A stretch of DNA of 64,000 bases, taken from assembly GCA_002840755.1 (NCBI GenBank), contig PHBZ01000009.1, positions 124,001 to 188,000 on the forward strand, read 5' to 3'. Each line of letters begins with the position of its first letter. The first letter of the stretch is position 1. Both the position numbers and the translations under genes were made by a program. The notes beneath the pieces are model-generated. The model searched no databases, had not been told where the DNA came from, and saw only the letters and a program-made list of their open reading frames with translations. Origin of the DNA: Chloroflexi bacterium HGW-Chloroflexi-10. GTDB lineage: Bacteria > Chloroflexota > Anaerolineae > Anaerolineales > Anaerolineaceae. Shown in pieces: positions 26,877 to 35,929 of this stretch.

Positions 26877-28679
26877 ATGCAATTTCTTCGATCTCATGCT
26901 GGCTTTTTGCGAATTTTATTATTAACCGTGTTTATTTCAAGTCTGCTCCTACCACAGACATATCATCCTGTTTCCGCCCAATATACTCCGATAGATACAG
27001 GTTCTGTATTAAAGGCGGGAACAACAATCACGGTTAACTCAATATTAGATGTAATCAATTATACGGATGGACTCTGCACCTTACGTGAGGCAATTATTAC
27101 TGCAAACGCAAACCGTGGTTTTACTGCTGTGGCAGGGGAATGTACATCCGGTATCGGCAACGATCATATCATTTTGCCTGCCGGTACTTTTATGCTGACT
27201 ATTCCTGCTGGAAATGGTGACAACCAGTTTTCCGGAGATATGGATATTCTCGACGATTTAACCATAACCGGAGCAGGCAGGGTTTGTGCTACTCCCGGTG
27301 AAAAATGTACGATTGTCAAGCAAAATATTGTTCCCGCCATCCGGATATTTCAGATCAATGAAGGCGTCGTGGTCAACATGTCTGAATTTGGAATCTATAG
27401 TGGCCGAGAAGATCAAGGTTGGGGCGGCGGCGGTATTTATAACGCCGGAACACTTACCATGGACACAATGATTATGGTTGCGAATTCCGCCAACACAATA
27501 GGCGGGGCTATTTATAACACCTCCTCGGGAACTGCAACGATCAGCACTGTGGGTTTTGCCAACAATTCAGCAGAAAATGGAGGAACTATTGCCAATTATG
27601 GAAACCTGACTCTCGACCAGATTGGAATGACGTTGGGAACTGCAAGTGGTATTGGGGGCTGTATCTGGAATGCTGGTGGAAATTTCACTATCCAGAATGC
27701 CCATTTGAGTTCCTGTTCAGCGGCAAATGGTGGTGCAATTTTTGGCAGCAGCACCATTTCCATTGCCAATGTCACCATAAAAAACAGTTCTGCATCCACA
27801 GGCAGTGGCGGTGGTATCTATGCATACAATACCACCGGTATCACCAATGTTACTTTCAGCGGCAACACAGCCGGAAATCAAGGTGGCGGAATTTTCGCTG
27901 ACAAATATGCCAGACTTACCCTGCTCAACTCGACCCTAAGCGAGAACACAGCGGTTAATGGGGGTGGTGGGGTTGCCTTCGATGGTTCAGGCGATGGTTT
28001 TCTCAACATCAAGAACACGATCAACACTAACAATTGTAACGGTCCGATCACTTCTTTGGGGCATAATATTGATACCGGGTCGACCTGCGGGTTTACCGAA
28101 ACCGGTGATCTGCAAAACACCAACCCGCTTCTGGGGCCTCTGGAATACGGTGGAGCAGAATTTGATACCCACGCATTGTTGACTGGCAGCCCGGCCATCG
28201 ATGCTGGTGATAATCAGGGCTGCCCAACAACAGACGAACGCGGAATTGGCCGGCCAAAGGATGGCAACAACGACGGTGTGGCTGCCTGTGACATTGGCGC
28301 TTATGAATATCACGCCCCTAAAATTTCTGTTTCAGATGTGACGGTAACTGAAGGCAACTCCGGTGAAAACTTTGCCATATTCACCATCTCGCTGGATGAT
28401 ATCAGTTTCACCAGCACCCAGGTGGATTACCAAACCATTGTTGGCAGCGCGGGAAATACAGATTTCGATGACAAAGCCGACACACTGACCATTCCAGCCA
28501 AAGCCCTTAGCCGTAACGTTTCCATTCCGGTTTACACCGACCTGGTACATGAAAATGATGAGATCTTCTATCTGCAAATCAGTAATCCGGTCAATGCCAG
28601 TCTCGGTGATTCCTCAGGAGTTTGTACAATTATTAATGATGACAATTTTAAATTATTTCTTCCCCTATTGCTTAAATAG
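26877..28679 (+). CDS. secreted CSLREA / beta-helix / Calx-beta protein with FLPLLLK tail
   Basis: Protein of 600 residues with a Sec signal peptide (about residues 1-38, cleavage near VSAQ). A CSLREA-type start (DGLCTLREAII) leads into right-handed beta-helix repeats rich in Gly, Asn and Ser (about 90-420), then the choice-of-anchor Q segment (TGSPAIDAGDNQGCP, CDIGAYEY). A Calx-beta domain (about 480-590) ends in TIINDD, and the last residues are KLFLPLLLK. Such proteins are exported and probably sit at the cell surface; no enzyme signature is seen. Its Calx-beta domain is a close relative of the one encoded at 29743-32313. Confidence 0.85.
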   Translation: MQFLRSHAGFLRILLLTVFISSLLLPQTYHPVSAQYTPIDTGSVLKAGTTITVNSILDVINYTDGLCTLREAIITANANRGFTAVAGECTSGIGNDHIILPAGTFMLTIPAGNGDNQFSGDMDILDDLTITGAGRVCATPGEKCTIVKQNIVPAIRIFQINEGVVVNMSEFGIYSGREDQGWGGGGIYNAGTLTMDTMIMVANSANTIGGAIYNTSSGTATISTVGFANNSAENGGTIANYGNLTLDQIGMTLGTASGIGGCIWNAGGNFTIQNAHLSSCSAANGGAIFGSSTISIANVTIKNSSASTGSGGGIYAYNTTGITNVTFSGNTAGNQGGGIFADKYARLTLLNSTLSENTAVNGGGGVAFDGSGDGFLNIKNTINTNNCNGPITSLGHNIDTGSTCGFTETGDLQNTNPLLGPLEYGGAEFDTHALLTGSPAIDAGDNQGCPTTDERGIGRPKDGNNDGVAACDIGAYEYHAPKISVSDVTVTEGNSGENFAIFTISLDDISFTSTQVDYQTIVGSAGNTDFDDKADTLTIPAKALSRNVSIPVYTDLVHENDEIFYLQISNPVNASLGDSSGVCTIINDDNFKLFLPLLLK

Positions 28680-28747
28680 GTAACATCAAAACAAACGATT
28701 AAAAGTTTATTTATTCAACATTGACTAAAAACTCATAGGAGGGCATC

Positions 28748-29605
28748 ATGCCCAAAAAAACCGCCATATTCTCAGCCAGTACGATATTATTATTCTGTAT
28801 TCTGGCTTGCAACCTGCAAGCTAACGTTCCAACGCCAACACCAACCACCCAGGAAGCAACACAAGGTAACACGGAAACGGTCGCACAAATACCAACAGAA
28901 ACCGCCTTGCCACCGACGCCAACCAACACGGATATCCCAACCTCAACATCCGCGCCCACCGAGGCGCCAACCGCAGTTCCATCACCCACAGTGACCAATA
29001 CGCCGGTTCCCTGCAACCTGGCACAATTTGTGGCCGATGTTACCGTATCGGATAACGAGACTTTCACCACAGGCAGCGCATTCACCAAAACCTGGCGTTT
29101 GAAGAACATTGGCTCCTGTTCCTGGACCTCCGGCTACCAGATCATTTATGTTTCAGGGGATGGAATGAGTGGTCCGCAATCGGCTGCATTTACCAACGGC
29201 GCTGTAGATCCGGGTGCAACAGTGGATATCAGTATCAACCTGACGGCACCTGCCAGCCCGGGTACCTATAAAGGTCTGTACAAATTACGCGCACCGGATG
29301 GCACAACCTTTGGCATTGGCGGCCAGGGCAGTGATTCCTTCTGGGTTCAAATCGTTGCTGAGGCTGAGGAAGTACAGATTCCTACCTTAAGCCGCAACCT
29401 GTCCCTGACCACACCAAGAATGCTGGGTGAGGATGTAATGACGCTCCAAAAACGTTTGTTGGAACTGGGTTACAGTGAATTGGGCAAAGCGGACGGTATC
29501 TTTGGTCCTAAAACCGATCAGGTCGTACGCGATTTTCAGGAAGACCAGGGATTGACCGTGGACGGCGTCGTCGGGAAGAAAACCTGGGAGAGACTGTGGC
29601 GATAA
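28748..29605 (+). CDS. lipoprotein with NBR1-type Ig and peptidoglycan-binding domains
   Basis: Protein of 285 residues. The N-terminal signal ends in a lipobox (FCILACNLQ), so the Cys is probably lipidated. A Thr/Pro-rich spacer of about 60 residues reaches away from the membrane. Next comes an NBR1-like Ig domain (about 95-200; TWRLKNIGSCSWTSGY and PGTYKGLYKLRAPDG), then a PG_binding_1 domain (about 220-285; LQKRLLELGY, ADGIFGPKT, VDGVVGKKTWERLW). It probably fixes itself to cell-wall material. The start lies after AGGAGG. It sits between two related exoprotein genes, which suggests a shared surface role. Confidence 0.88.
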   Translation: MPKKTAIFSASTILLFCILACNLQANVPTPTPTTQEATQGNTETVAQIPTETALPPTPTNTDIPTSTSAPTEAPTAVPSPTVTNTPVPCNLAQFVADVTVSDNETFTTGSAFTKTWRLKNIGSCSWTSGYQIIYVSGDGMSGPQSAAFTNGAVDPGATVDISINLTAPASPGTYKGLYKLRAPDGTTFGIGGQGSDSFWVQIVAEAEEVQIPTLSRNLSLTTPRMLGEDVMTLQKRLLELGYSELGKADGIFGPKTDQVVRDFQEDQGLTVDGVVGKKTWERLWR

Positions 29606-29742
29606 ATCCTGGAACACTTCAATACAGGTGATCTGATCTTTCTCTGTTTTTGGTTCTTTTATCCCTTGAAAAACATGTATAATCTTTTGTATAGAATATA
29701 AAAAATGTACATAATAAATCACAAAAGAAAAGGGAAACCAGA

Positions 29743-32313
29743 ATGTGCAAAATTGCAAACACAGGCACTCGAATTTTCTGTATATGTAGCATTACAATAT
29801 TCATCACTGCCCTCGCCTGGCAGCCCATAAGCAATGTCTCTGCTGCCATTTCCATTCAAGCGCTGATTGATGCAGCACCTGTTGGCGGTATAGTGAACAT
29901 CCCAGCCGACACTTATAATGAAAGTCTGGAGATAAGTAAGAACATTACCCTGCGCGGATCATCCAACACCAACACCATTCTCCAACCGGCAGAGGTCGGG
30001 GAGCGGGTCATTACGGTGGCTAGCGGATACGATTTACGCCTGGAAAATCTTCAGGTTAGCGGCGCTCAAATTAGTGATGCCGGCGGCGGGGTTTACCTCG
30101 CTGGCGGCAGTCTGGAAGTGGATGGTTGTAAAATCATCAATAATTCGGCAGCCTATGGCGGAGGTATATTCCAGGAAGGAACAGACGGATGGGTCACTAT
30201 CGAAAATAGTGTCATCGCTGGGAACTCCGCTGTAAATCATGGCGGCGGAATATACGTCCGCGGCGATTTCACATTGATTTCAAGCGACCTGACTAATAAT
30301 ACCGCCAGCTGGCATGGCGGCGGAGCACATGTTGACTCGGGTGACGCCCTGATAACCAGTGGCGTGATCAGTGGAAATATTGCCACTAATGGAAACGGCG
30401 GCGGTATCAACATTAACAACAGTATCACCATCGCTGGATCAAACATCTTTGAAAATACAGCTGGCGAAAAGGGTGGTGGTGTGAATCAATGGAACGATAC
30501 AGACGGCGTACTGGTCAATCTTACCGGCACAACCTTCGACTCCAATACGGCAGTGTTGCACGGTGGCGGCCTGAATATGGAAAAAGGCGCTGAAACAACC
30601 ATTACTACCAGCGATTTCATTGATAATATCGTCGACTCAAACAATACAACCAACACTTCCGGCGGCGGCCTCTATTTTTTCGCTGAAACCCCGGGAAACT
30701 CTCTCACTATCACCGGCAGCACTTTTACGGGGAATGAAGCACAATGCAGCGGATGTGGAAATATGAGCGGCGGCGGAGTTTATGCCGAGGCCAACTCTGC
30801 TGGATTGATCTCCGTCCATGATAGTTACTTCGAGGATAATTATGCCTGGAGCGGCGGCGGATTATTTGCCGATTTAGCCGAGATTGAAAACACCACATTC
30901 AAAAGCAATTCGAGCGGTTACGGCGGCGGCGCCTATATATCCGACACGTCTACCATTCGCAACAGCATCTTCCTGCAAAACCACGCGGTAAACGAGGGTG
31001 GCGCTTTGATAGCCGGTGGCGCTCATACAAATATCTCGATTTTCGCCACTTTGTTTGATGGGACCACCATCGGAACTCCCTCCGGAGCGGCATTGGATAT
31101 CAAATCTTTCGGAGCGACCCTGGAAAATGTAGCCATTTCAAATACCATCGGCTATAAAAGCGCAGCCATTGATATCGAGAATATGCTTAACCGCACTGTC
31201 AATTTAAACCACATCACGATCAATGGCGTAAGCGACTCAGCGCCTGAGGCCGAGCGCGATCCCAGTGGTATCCGGATTGCCAATTCCACGGATGTCAATG
31301 TTTACAACTCCATCATTTCTAACATTCCTGATGGAACCGGTGTCTCTACCGATGCCATTAGTGCAACAGAACTGGATAAAACCTTGTGGTACAACAATGC
31401 CATCAACACCGGCGCAACAGGAACGATTACCAGCACTAATCCACACAGTGGCAACCCAGCCTTCGCAACAGACGGCTACCACCTGACAGCTGCTTCACCT
31501 GCCATCGGGTTGGCCAGCGTCACCAGCGTAACCACTGACCTGGACGGTGAAACCCGCGAGGCCCAGCCGGACTTAGGCGCAGACGAATATAACTTACCTG
31601 CGGTTTCAGTCTCAGATATTAGCGTAACCGAGGGCAACACCGGCACCTCAAATGCCACTTTCACTATTACCCTGGGTTATAGAATTTCTAGCGATACTCA
31701 GGTGGATTACCAAACCAATATTGGCAGCGCGGGAAACACTGACTTCGATGATCAATCAGGCATACTGACCATTCCAACTGAAACACTCAGTAAAACAGTC
31801 AGCATTCCGATATATTCGGATCTGATTGATGAGATTGACGAGGAATTCTACCTTCAGCTCAGCGATCCGGTTAATGCCTATCTTGGAGATGCTTCCGGAA
31901 CCTGTATTATTGTGGATGACGATGCTCCTCCGGTAATCTCGGTTGTGGCAGGGGAGGTCATTGAAGGTAATATCGGGACAACCGATCTGATTTACACAAT
32001 TACTCTCTCGGCGCAAAGTGAAAAGAACATCCAGTTTACATTAACAACCCAGGATGGAACAGCAACGGCTAATCTCGATTACCTCTCCTCTACCGGTCTG
32101 GTAAGCTTTTCTCCCCTGGAACGCCAGGCAATGGTTAAAACGATAACGACTACAGTTATTGGTGATTTTATGGACGAAACCGATGAAACTATCCAGGTGA
32201 GCATTTCAGACCCGGAAAATGCCACACTCGGGAATGCAGCTGCAACGCTAACCATTGTAGATGATGACGATAACAATGTATTTCTCCCGTTACTGATCAG
32301 AAATGCTCCATAA
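29743..32313 (+). CDS. secreted beta-helix protein with two Calx-beta domains and FLPLLIRNAP tail
   Basis: Protein of 856 residues with a signal peptide (about 1-36, ending VSAA). Residues 40-600 form a right-handed beta-helix with many GGG turns (GGGIY, GGGLY, GGGAY) like polymorphic outer repeats. An anchor-Q-like segment (AASPAIGLASV, DLGADEY) follows, then two Calx-beta domains (about 620-730 and 735-845), both ending in V-D-D-D. The final residues are VFLPLLIRNAP. It contains no catalytic motif that I recognise. A TATAAT is present at 29678-29683, but without a well-placed -35. Confidence 0.85.
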   Translation: MCKIANTGTRIFCICSITIFITALAWQPISNVSAAISIQALIDAAPVGGIVNIPADTYNESLEISKNITLRGSSNTNTILQPAEVGERVITVASGYDLRLENLQVSGAQISDAGGGVYLAGGSLEVDGCKIINNSAAYGGGIFQEGTDGWVTIENSVIAGNSAVNHGGGIYVRGDFTLISSDLTNNTASWHGGGAHVDSGDALITSGVISGNIATNGNGGGININNSITIAGSNIFENTAGEKGGGVNQWNDTDGVLVNLTGTTFDSNTAVLHGGGLNMEKGAETTITTSDFIDNIVDSNNTTNTSGGGLYFFAETPGNSLTITGSTFTGNEAQCSGCGNMSGGGVYAEANSAGLISVHDSYFEDNYAWSGGGLFADLAEIENTTFKSNSSGYGGGAYISDTSTIRNSIFLQNHAVNEGGALIAGGAHTNISIFATLFDGTTIGTPSGAALDIKSFGATLENVAISNTIGYKSAAIDIENMLNRTVNLNHITINGVSDSAPEAERDPSGIRIANSTDVNVYNSIISNIPDGTGVSTDAISATELDKTLWYNNAINTGATGTITSTNPHSGNPAFATDGYHLTAASPAIGLASVTSVTTDLDGETREAQPDLGADEYNLPAVSVSDISVTEGNTGTSNATFTITLGYRISSDTQVDYQTNIGSAGNTDFDDQSGILTIPTETLSKTVSIPIYSDLIDEIDEEFYLQLSDPVNAYLGDASGTCIIVDDDAPPVISVVAGEVIEGNIGTTDLIYTITLSAQSEKNIQFTLTTQDGTATANLDYLSSTGLVSFSPLERQAMVKTITTTVIGDFMDETDETIQVSISDPENATLGNAAATLTIVDDDDNNVFLPLLIRNAP

Positions 32314-32423
32314 GACAATTCAGATAAAATGAGAAATGTATGCAAGAGGAATTGGGGACACTGAATCCCTGATTCCTCTTCTCTCATTGGTCTCAATCCA
32401 ATTGTTCACTCAATTTATTTTGT

Positions 32424-32864
32424 TTACACAAACTGGGAAATAAATTTCAGGTAGCCTTGTAGGCCGCCTTCATTGGCTCTGCGCGCAAGAGATTTTTGTA
32501 ATCGTCTGATGCAGCGGGCCAATATTTCCACGGTTACCAGCTGCGGAGACGGAAAGTCTATGCCGTCTTTCTGCTGCATGGGTGAGCGGCCTAAACGCCA
32601 TTCACAAATTGACATCACCCGCTGATACACTATATTCGCCAGATCACCCTTGGGTTTGACCGCGTCTTTGCCGATCGGTTCATTGCGAAACGTTTGAAAC
32701 AACGCCTGATAGGCCTTCTCCACATCATAATCGATCAATGCCGGGTATTCCCTGTAACAACCGGCAACCACCGCTTCAATATTTTGCAGCACATCCGTAT
32801 ACTCATCTTCGATACTCAAGTTTAGCTCCACATTTGTAAATGTTAATTGATACAAACATAACAC
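32424..32864 (-). CDS. hypothetical protein
   Basis: Open frame of 146 residues, mostly helical and mixed in charge, with no signal peptide or membrane segment and no motif I recognise. A GTG start about 11 codons in (VELNLSIEDEY) is a reasonable alternative because the first residues (MLCLYQ) come from AT-rich sequence without a ribosome site. It lies upstream of, but not coupled to, the toxin-antitoxin pair on the same strand. Confidence 0.5.
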   Translation of the reverse strand: MLCLYQLTFTNVELNLSIEDEYTDVLQNIEAVVAGCYREYPALIDYDVEKAYQALFQTFRNEPIGKDAVKPKGDLANIVYQRVMSICEWRLGRSPMQQKDGIDFPSPQLVTVEILARCIRRLQKSLARRANEGGLQGYLKFISQFV

Positions 32865-32957
32865 AAATTTTGGATCGTCACAATAAGGAGGGGCAGGTAC
32901 AGCTAGAAGTTACAAATTTTTTCTTCAACTTTATTCTTAAGCCAATCGTTGATTCTT

Positions 32958-33383
32958 TTACTGTATCCAGGGATTAATCAACTGCACTCCACAAAGCAGA
33001 AAATCGGATTGATTACGAGTTACAACAATCAGGTTGTGTTGAAATGCCGTCGCAGCTATCAGCGCATCCATCACGCTCATCGGTTGTCCATTATTTTCCA
33101 TGCGCGCCGTTAACGAACCCCACAACAACATTGTTTGCGCATCTAACGGAAGAACCCGATCATGAAAACGATCGAGCAGCCCATTATTCCACCAAACCTG
33201 CAATTCCGTTTTCCGGTTTGAATCCGGCAAGCGCTCAATACCGCGTTGAATTTCACCAATCGTTACTGCTGAGAGAAATAATCGCTCCTCATCAATACTG
33301 GCAACCCACTGCAGAATTTTTTCTTCTGGTTTACGACGGGTAAATTCGGAAAGAACACAGGTATCCAATAAGTAATTCATCAA
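32958..33383 (-). CDS. PIN-domain toxin (VapC/FitB type)
   Basis: Protein of 141 residues with the PIN layout: NYLLDTCVLSE at the start (first Asp), EIQRGIERL (Glu), MDALIAATA (Asp pair) and VVTRNQSDF near the end. These acidic residues bind metal in RNA-cleaving PIN toxins. The start overlaps the upstream antitoxin gene by 4 bp, giving translational coupling. The target RNA is unknown. The partner is of Phd/YefM type, a common pairing for FitB-like PIN proteins. Confidence 0.88.
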   Translation of the reverse strand: MMNYLLDTCVLSEFTRRKPEEKILQWVASIDEERLFLSAVTIGEIQRGIERLPDSNRKTELQVWWNNGLLDRFHDRVLPLDAQTMLLWGSLTARMENNGQPMSVMDALIAATAFQHNLIVVTRNQSDFLLCGVQLINPWIQ

Positions 33384-33634
33384 TCCAACCCAATATCCCT
33401 GGGCAAACTGCGATCCCGTTCAATGAACAATTCCGAACCAGCCAATGGAGATGTCTGTAAAAAATTTGTAAGGCTGTCATCCGGACGGGTCAAGCGTTCA
33501 TATTCTTCAAACGGCAATATCACTACTGCGTTTTTACCGCGCCGCGTTACAATTTGAGCCCCTTGCGCCAATGCACGTTCAACCACCTCACTGAATTTGC
33601 TTTTTGCATCCTGCAATTGCCAGATATTGTTCAT
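33380..33634 (-). CDS. Phd/YefM-family antitoxin
   Basis: Protein of 84 residues with the family front IWQLQDAKSKFSEVVERAL, then QIVTRRGKNAVVILPFEEYERL. Residues 1-60 should form the DNA-binding fold and the C-terminal part should mask the PIN toxin. The gene comes first in the operon and overlaps the toxin by 4 bp. An inverted repeat at 33646-33674 between promoter and start codon is the probable autoregulatory site. Confidence 0.88.
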   Translation of the reverse strand: MNNIWQLQDAKSKFSEVVERALAQGAQIVTRRGKNAVVILPFEEYERLTRPDDSLTNFLQTSPLAGSELFIERDRSLPRDIGLD

Positions 33635-33645
33635 TTTACACCTCC

Positions 33646-33674
33646 AAAACAGACTAGTCTGACCAGTCTGTTTT
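33646..33674 (-). promoter_or_regulatory. operator of the toxin-antitoxin operon
   Basis: Perfect 10-bp arms AAAACAGACT (33646-33655) and AGTCTGTTTT (33665-33674) around a 9-bp centre that itself repeats AGTCTG. It covers the likely transcription start and lies 11 bp before the antitoxin ATG, a standard position for antitoxin autorepression. Confidence 0.6.
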
Positions 33675-33675
33675 G

Positions 33676-33705
33676 ATTATACAACCTTATTTGCCTGGAA
33701 AGCAA
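33676..33705 (-). promoter_or_regulatory. promoter of the toxin-antitoxin operon
   Basis: On the minus strand, TTGCTT (33700-33705) and a perfect TATAAT (33676-33681) are separated by 18 bp. The operator palindrome begins 1 bp downstream of the -10 box. Confidence 0.55.
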
Positions 33706-33790
33706 GCCCTGTTTTTACAAAATTTCCTAGAAAAGTAATGAGTGGGCTATATAGTAACCAGAAATCAGGTTTGCCACGATTTCCTATTTC

Positions 33791-35134
33791 CTAATCTACT
33801 GTCTTCTCTCCCTCAAAATAAATCGGGTTGGAGAGCAGCGCCGGCAGCAGCGGCAGACCGGGCAGGAAGGCGCGCAGCACTTCAACGCGGGCGAATCCGG
33901 GAGCGGGCATAATGTATTCCATTTCAAAGTCGCCATTGGTTGGGGCCTTCCATACCACCTGGGCATCCGTGGCGGTGACCACACGCACCACATCCCCGGC
34001 CAGCAGGTTGTTTACTGTAAGCCAAAGTTCCTTCGCCTCCGTCCAATGAACAGTATCGCCCATCACCGCATCGTCGCCGGCTGACATTTCCAGGGTGGGG
34101 CCGTTGGGGGCAAAGACCAGGTAGGCGTGCCCATTTCTCAGTGCGTCCAGAATATCGCTGGCTCCGGCTGATTGGGCATACACACAGGTGGTTGGGCCGC
34201 CCAGGAAAATAAAGGGCGTATCCCGGTGGTAATCACTGCCACCGCAAATGGGCACTTTCTTTCCTGAAACCAGCAGGTTCTGCCACAAACCCAACGCCTT
34301 CAGGTTGGATTCGCGCATCGGACCATTCCAGATTTCCAGGCAGTCAAACGGCAGCGTGTTCAGGTCATAGGCAAAGCCGCAGCCTTCTTCGAAGGGATGG
34401 TTGATGGTAATCAGCGCACCGCGTTGGCGGGCAGACTCAAAACGGGACAAAGCCTCTTCGAGGGTGTTGGTGGCAAAGCAGCCATCGAAGGGCTTATCCA
34501 CACCCAGAAAATTGGCGTGCCCCTGATAGTGCGTCCATTCCATACCAGGAATCAGGGTAACACCCTCCACACGCGGGAGCGCCACAGCGGAGATCATCTG
34601 ATTGTGATCGGTAATGGCCACAAAATTCAGCCCACTGCGTTTGGCTTTCCAGGCCAGTTCCTCGGCAGTATGCACCCCATCCGACGCCAGGGTATGCGCG
34701 TGCAGATCACCCTTCAGCCAGCCCGGCTGTTTGTAGATCAGGCCGACCCTATAGGATACCTCGACGCCATCGGGTTCTACTTTGTAGGCTCCCACCAGAA
34801 TCTGCCAGGTGCCGGGGACAATCCGGCAAGGCTTATACCCGGGCGTGGCATCCGTCTCACTGACAAAAAACTCACTTTTATCCGAACCGGACGCCCCAAC
34901 CTGCTCACCATCCGGACCGATCAACCCGATATCGATGATATTGACCTCCTCCCGGGAATGAAAAATCAGCCCGAGCTGTTCATCATCATCCATTCGATAC
35001 CGTTCATACGTATAAGAAATATAGATCAACTCCACATGTTCTTCCACCGTGAACGGAATTGTAAAATAGGTTCCCTGTTTTTCAGGGGGAATGTGTTCCT
35101 CAAAAATATAACCGGCTTTACCTGGAAGCTGCAT
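33791..35134 (-). CDS. CehA/McbA-family PHP metallohydrolase
   Basis: Protein of 447 residues. An N-terminal beta-rich region (about 1-145) is followed by a PHP domain starting at GDLHAHTLASDG with the metal-binding HxH pair, then FVAITDHNQ, the acidic PGMEWTHY and HANFLG. CGGSDYHRDTPF supplies late His/Asp ligands. PHP enzymes of this group hydrolyse esters or phosphoesters using several metal ions; the substrate is not evident. It is followed closely upstream by an esterase gene (7 bp) and a sugar symporter, suggesting one operon for use of a plant or glycoside-type compound. Confidence 0.8.
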   Translation of the reverse strand: MQLPGKAGYIFEEHIPPEKQGTYFTIPFTVEEHVELIYISYTYERYRMDDDEQLGLIFHSREEVNIIDIGLIGPDGEQVGASGSDKSEFFVSETDATPGYKPCRIVPGTWQILVGAYKVEPDGVEVSYRVGLIYKQPGWLKGDLHAHTLASDGVHTAEELAWKAKRSGLNFVAITDHNQMISAVALPRVEGVTLIPGMEWTHYQGHANFLGVDKPFDGCFATNTLEEALSRFESARQRGALITINHPFEEGCGFAYDLNTLPFDCLEIWNGPMRESNLKALGLWQNLLVSGKKVPICGGSDYHRDTPFIFLGGPTTCVYAQSAGASDILDALRNGHAYLVFAPNGPTLEMSAGDDAVMGDTVHWTEAKELWLTVNNLLAGDVVRVVTATDAQVVWKAPTNGDFEMEYIMPAPGFARVEVLRAFLPGLPLLPALLSNPIYFEGEKTVD

Positions 35135-35141
35135 ATCACTC

Positions 35142-35915
35142 CTATGCGGGAATTGGTCCCAAAACCTCTGCTAAAAAGCGGCGAATCTGAATATCCCAGA
35201 AAAGCCAATCGTGCTTGCCGTCCGCCTCATGATAATTAATATCCACACCCAATGACTGGCACAATTTATGGTAATACACATTCAAAGGGTACAGATCTTC
35301 CTGACGCCCGCAGGCCATATAAAGTTTTGGAAGCGCCGCGGAATTTTGGGCGGCATTTTTCAGCCAGAGTTCCGGGTCGTGTGCGCTGCCAGCCAATTTA
35401 CTCAGATCGCCAAAGAGCAAAGCAAATTCGGCGTGGCGCTTATCATCCGGGATATCGGTCAGGATACGCATAGAAAGCACCCCGGACAAACTAGCGGCGG
35501 CATGGTACAACTCGGGATGCAGGAAGGCGGCCTTAAAAGCACCATAGCCGCCCATCGAGATACCGGCAATCAGGGTATCTTCGCGCCGCGGCAGCAGGCC
35601 AAATACATCCGCAAGATAGCGCGGCAGTTCTTCGGTAATATAGGCAAAATAAGCCTGTCCATTGGGCTGATCAACATAGAAACTGCGCCCCACCGAAGGC
35701 ATCACCACCACCAGCCCGTAGGCGTTGGCGTAGGTTTCGATAGAAGAGTAGCGCTGCCAGGCCGAAGCGTCGTCGCTCAGGCCGTGCAGCAGATACAATA
35801 CTTTGCGCTCACGCACAGGCACCCCATTCATCCGGCCCGGATCGGGCAGGATGATATTCAGCGGGAGGTTAACTTTCACCGTCACAGGAACATGGTCCAG
35901 GTGAATCAATGCCAT
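35142..35915 (-). CDS. esterase D-like alpha/beta hydrolase
   Basis: Protein of 257 residues with the alpha/beta-hydrolase fold of the esterase/feruloyl esterase group. It shows VLYLLHGLSDDASAW (oxyanion region), the nucleophile elbow AGISMGGYGAF, an acid near ACGRQEDLYPLN and the catalytic His in HEADGKHDWLFWD. No signal peptide is seen, so it acts in the cytoplasm. Genes lie 7 bp and 14 bp away on either side. The pairing with a GPH sugar symporter and a metallohydrolase suggests deacylation of an imported sugar derivative, which is inference. Confidence 0.85.
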   Translation of the reverse strand: MALIHLDHVPVTVKVNLPLNIILPDPGRMNGVPVRERKVLYLLHGLSDDASAWQRYSSIETYANAYGLVVVMPSVGRSFYVDQPNGQAYFAYITEELPRYLADVFGLLPRREDTLIAGISMGGYGAFKAAFLHPELYHAAASLSGVLSMRILTDIPDDKRHAEFALLFGDLSKLAGSAHDPELWLKNAAQNSAALPKLYMACGRQEDLYPLNVYYHKLCQSLGVDINYHEADGKHDWLFWDIQIRRFLAEVLGPIPA

Positions 35916-35929
35916 AATCTGACTCCTCT

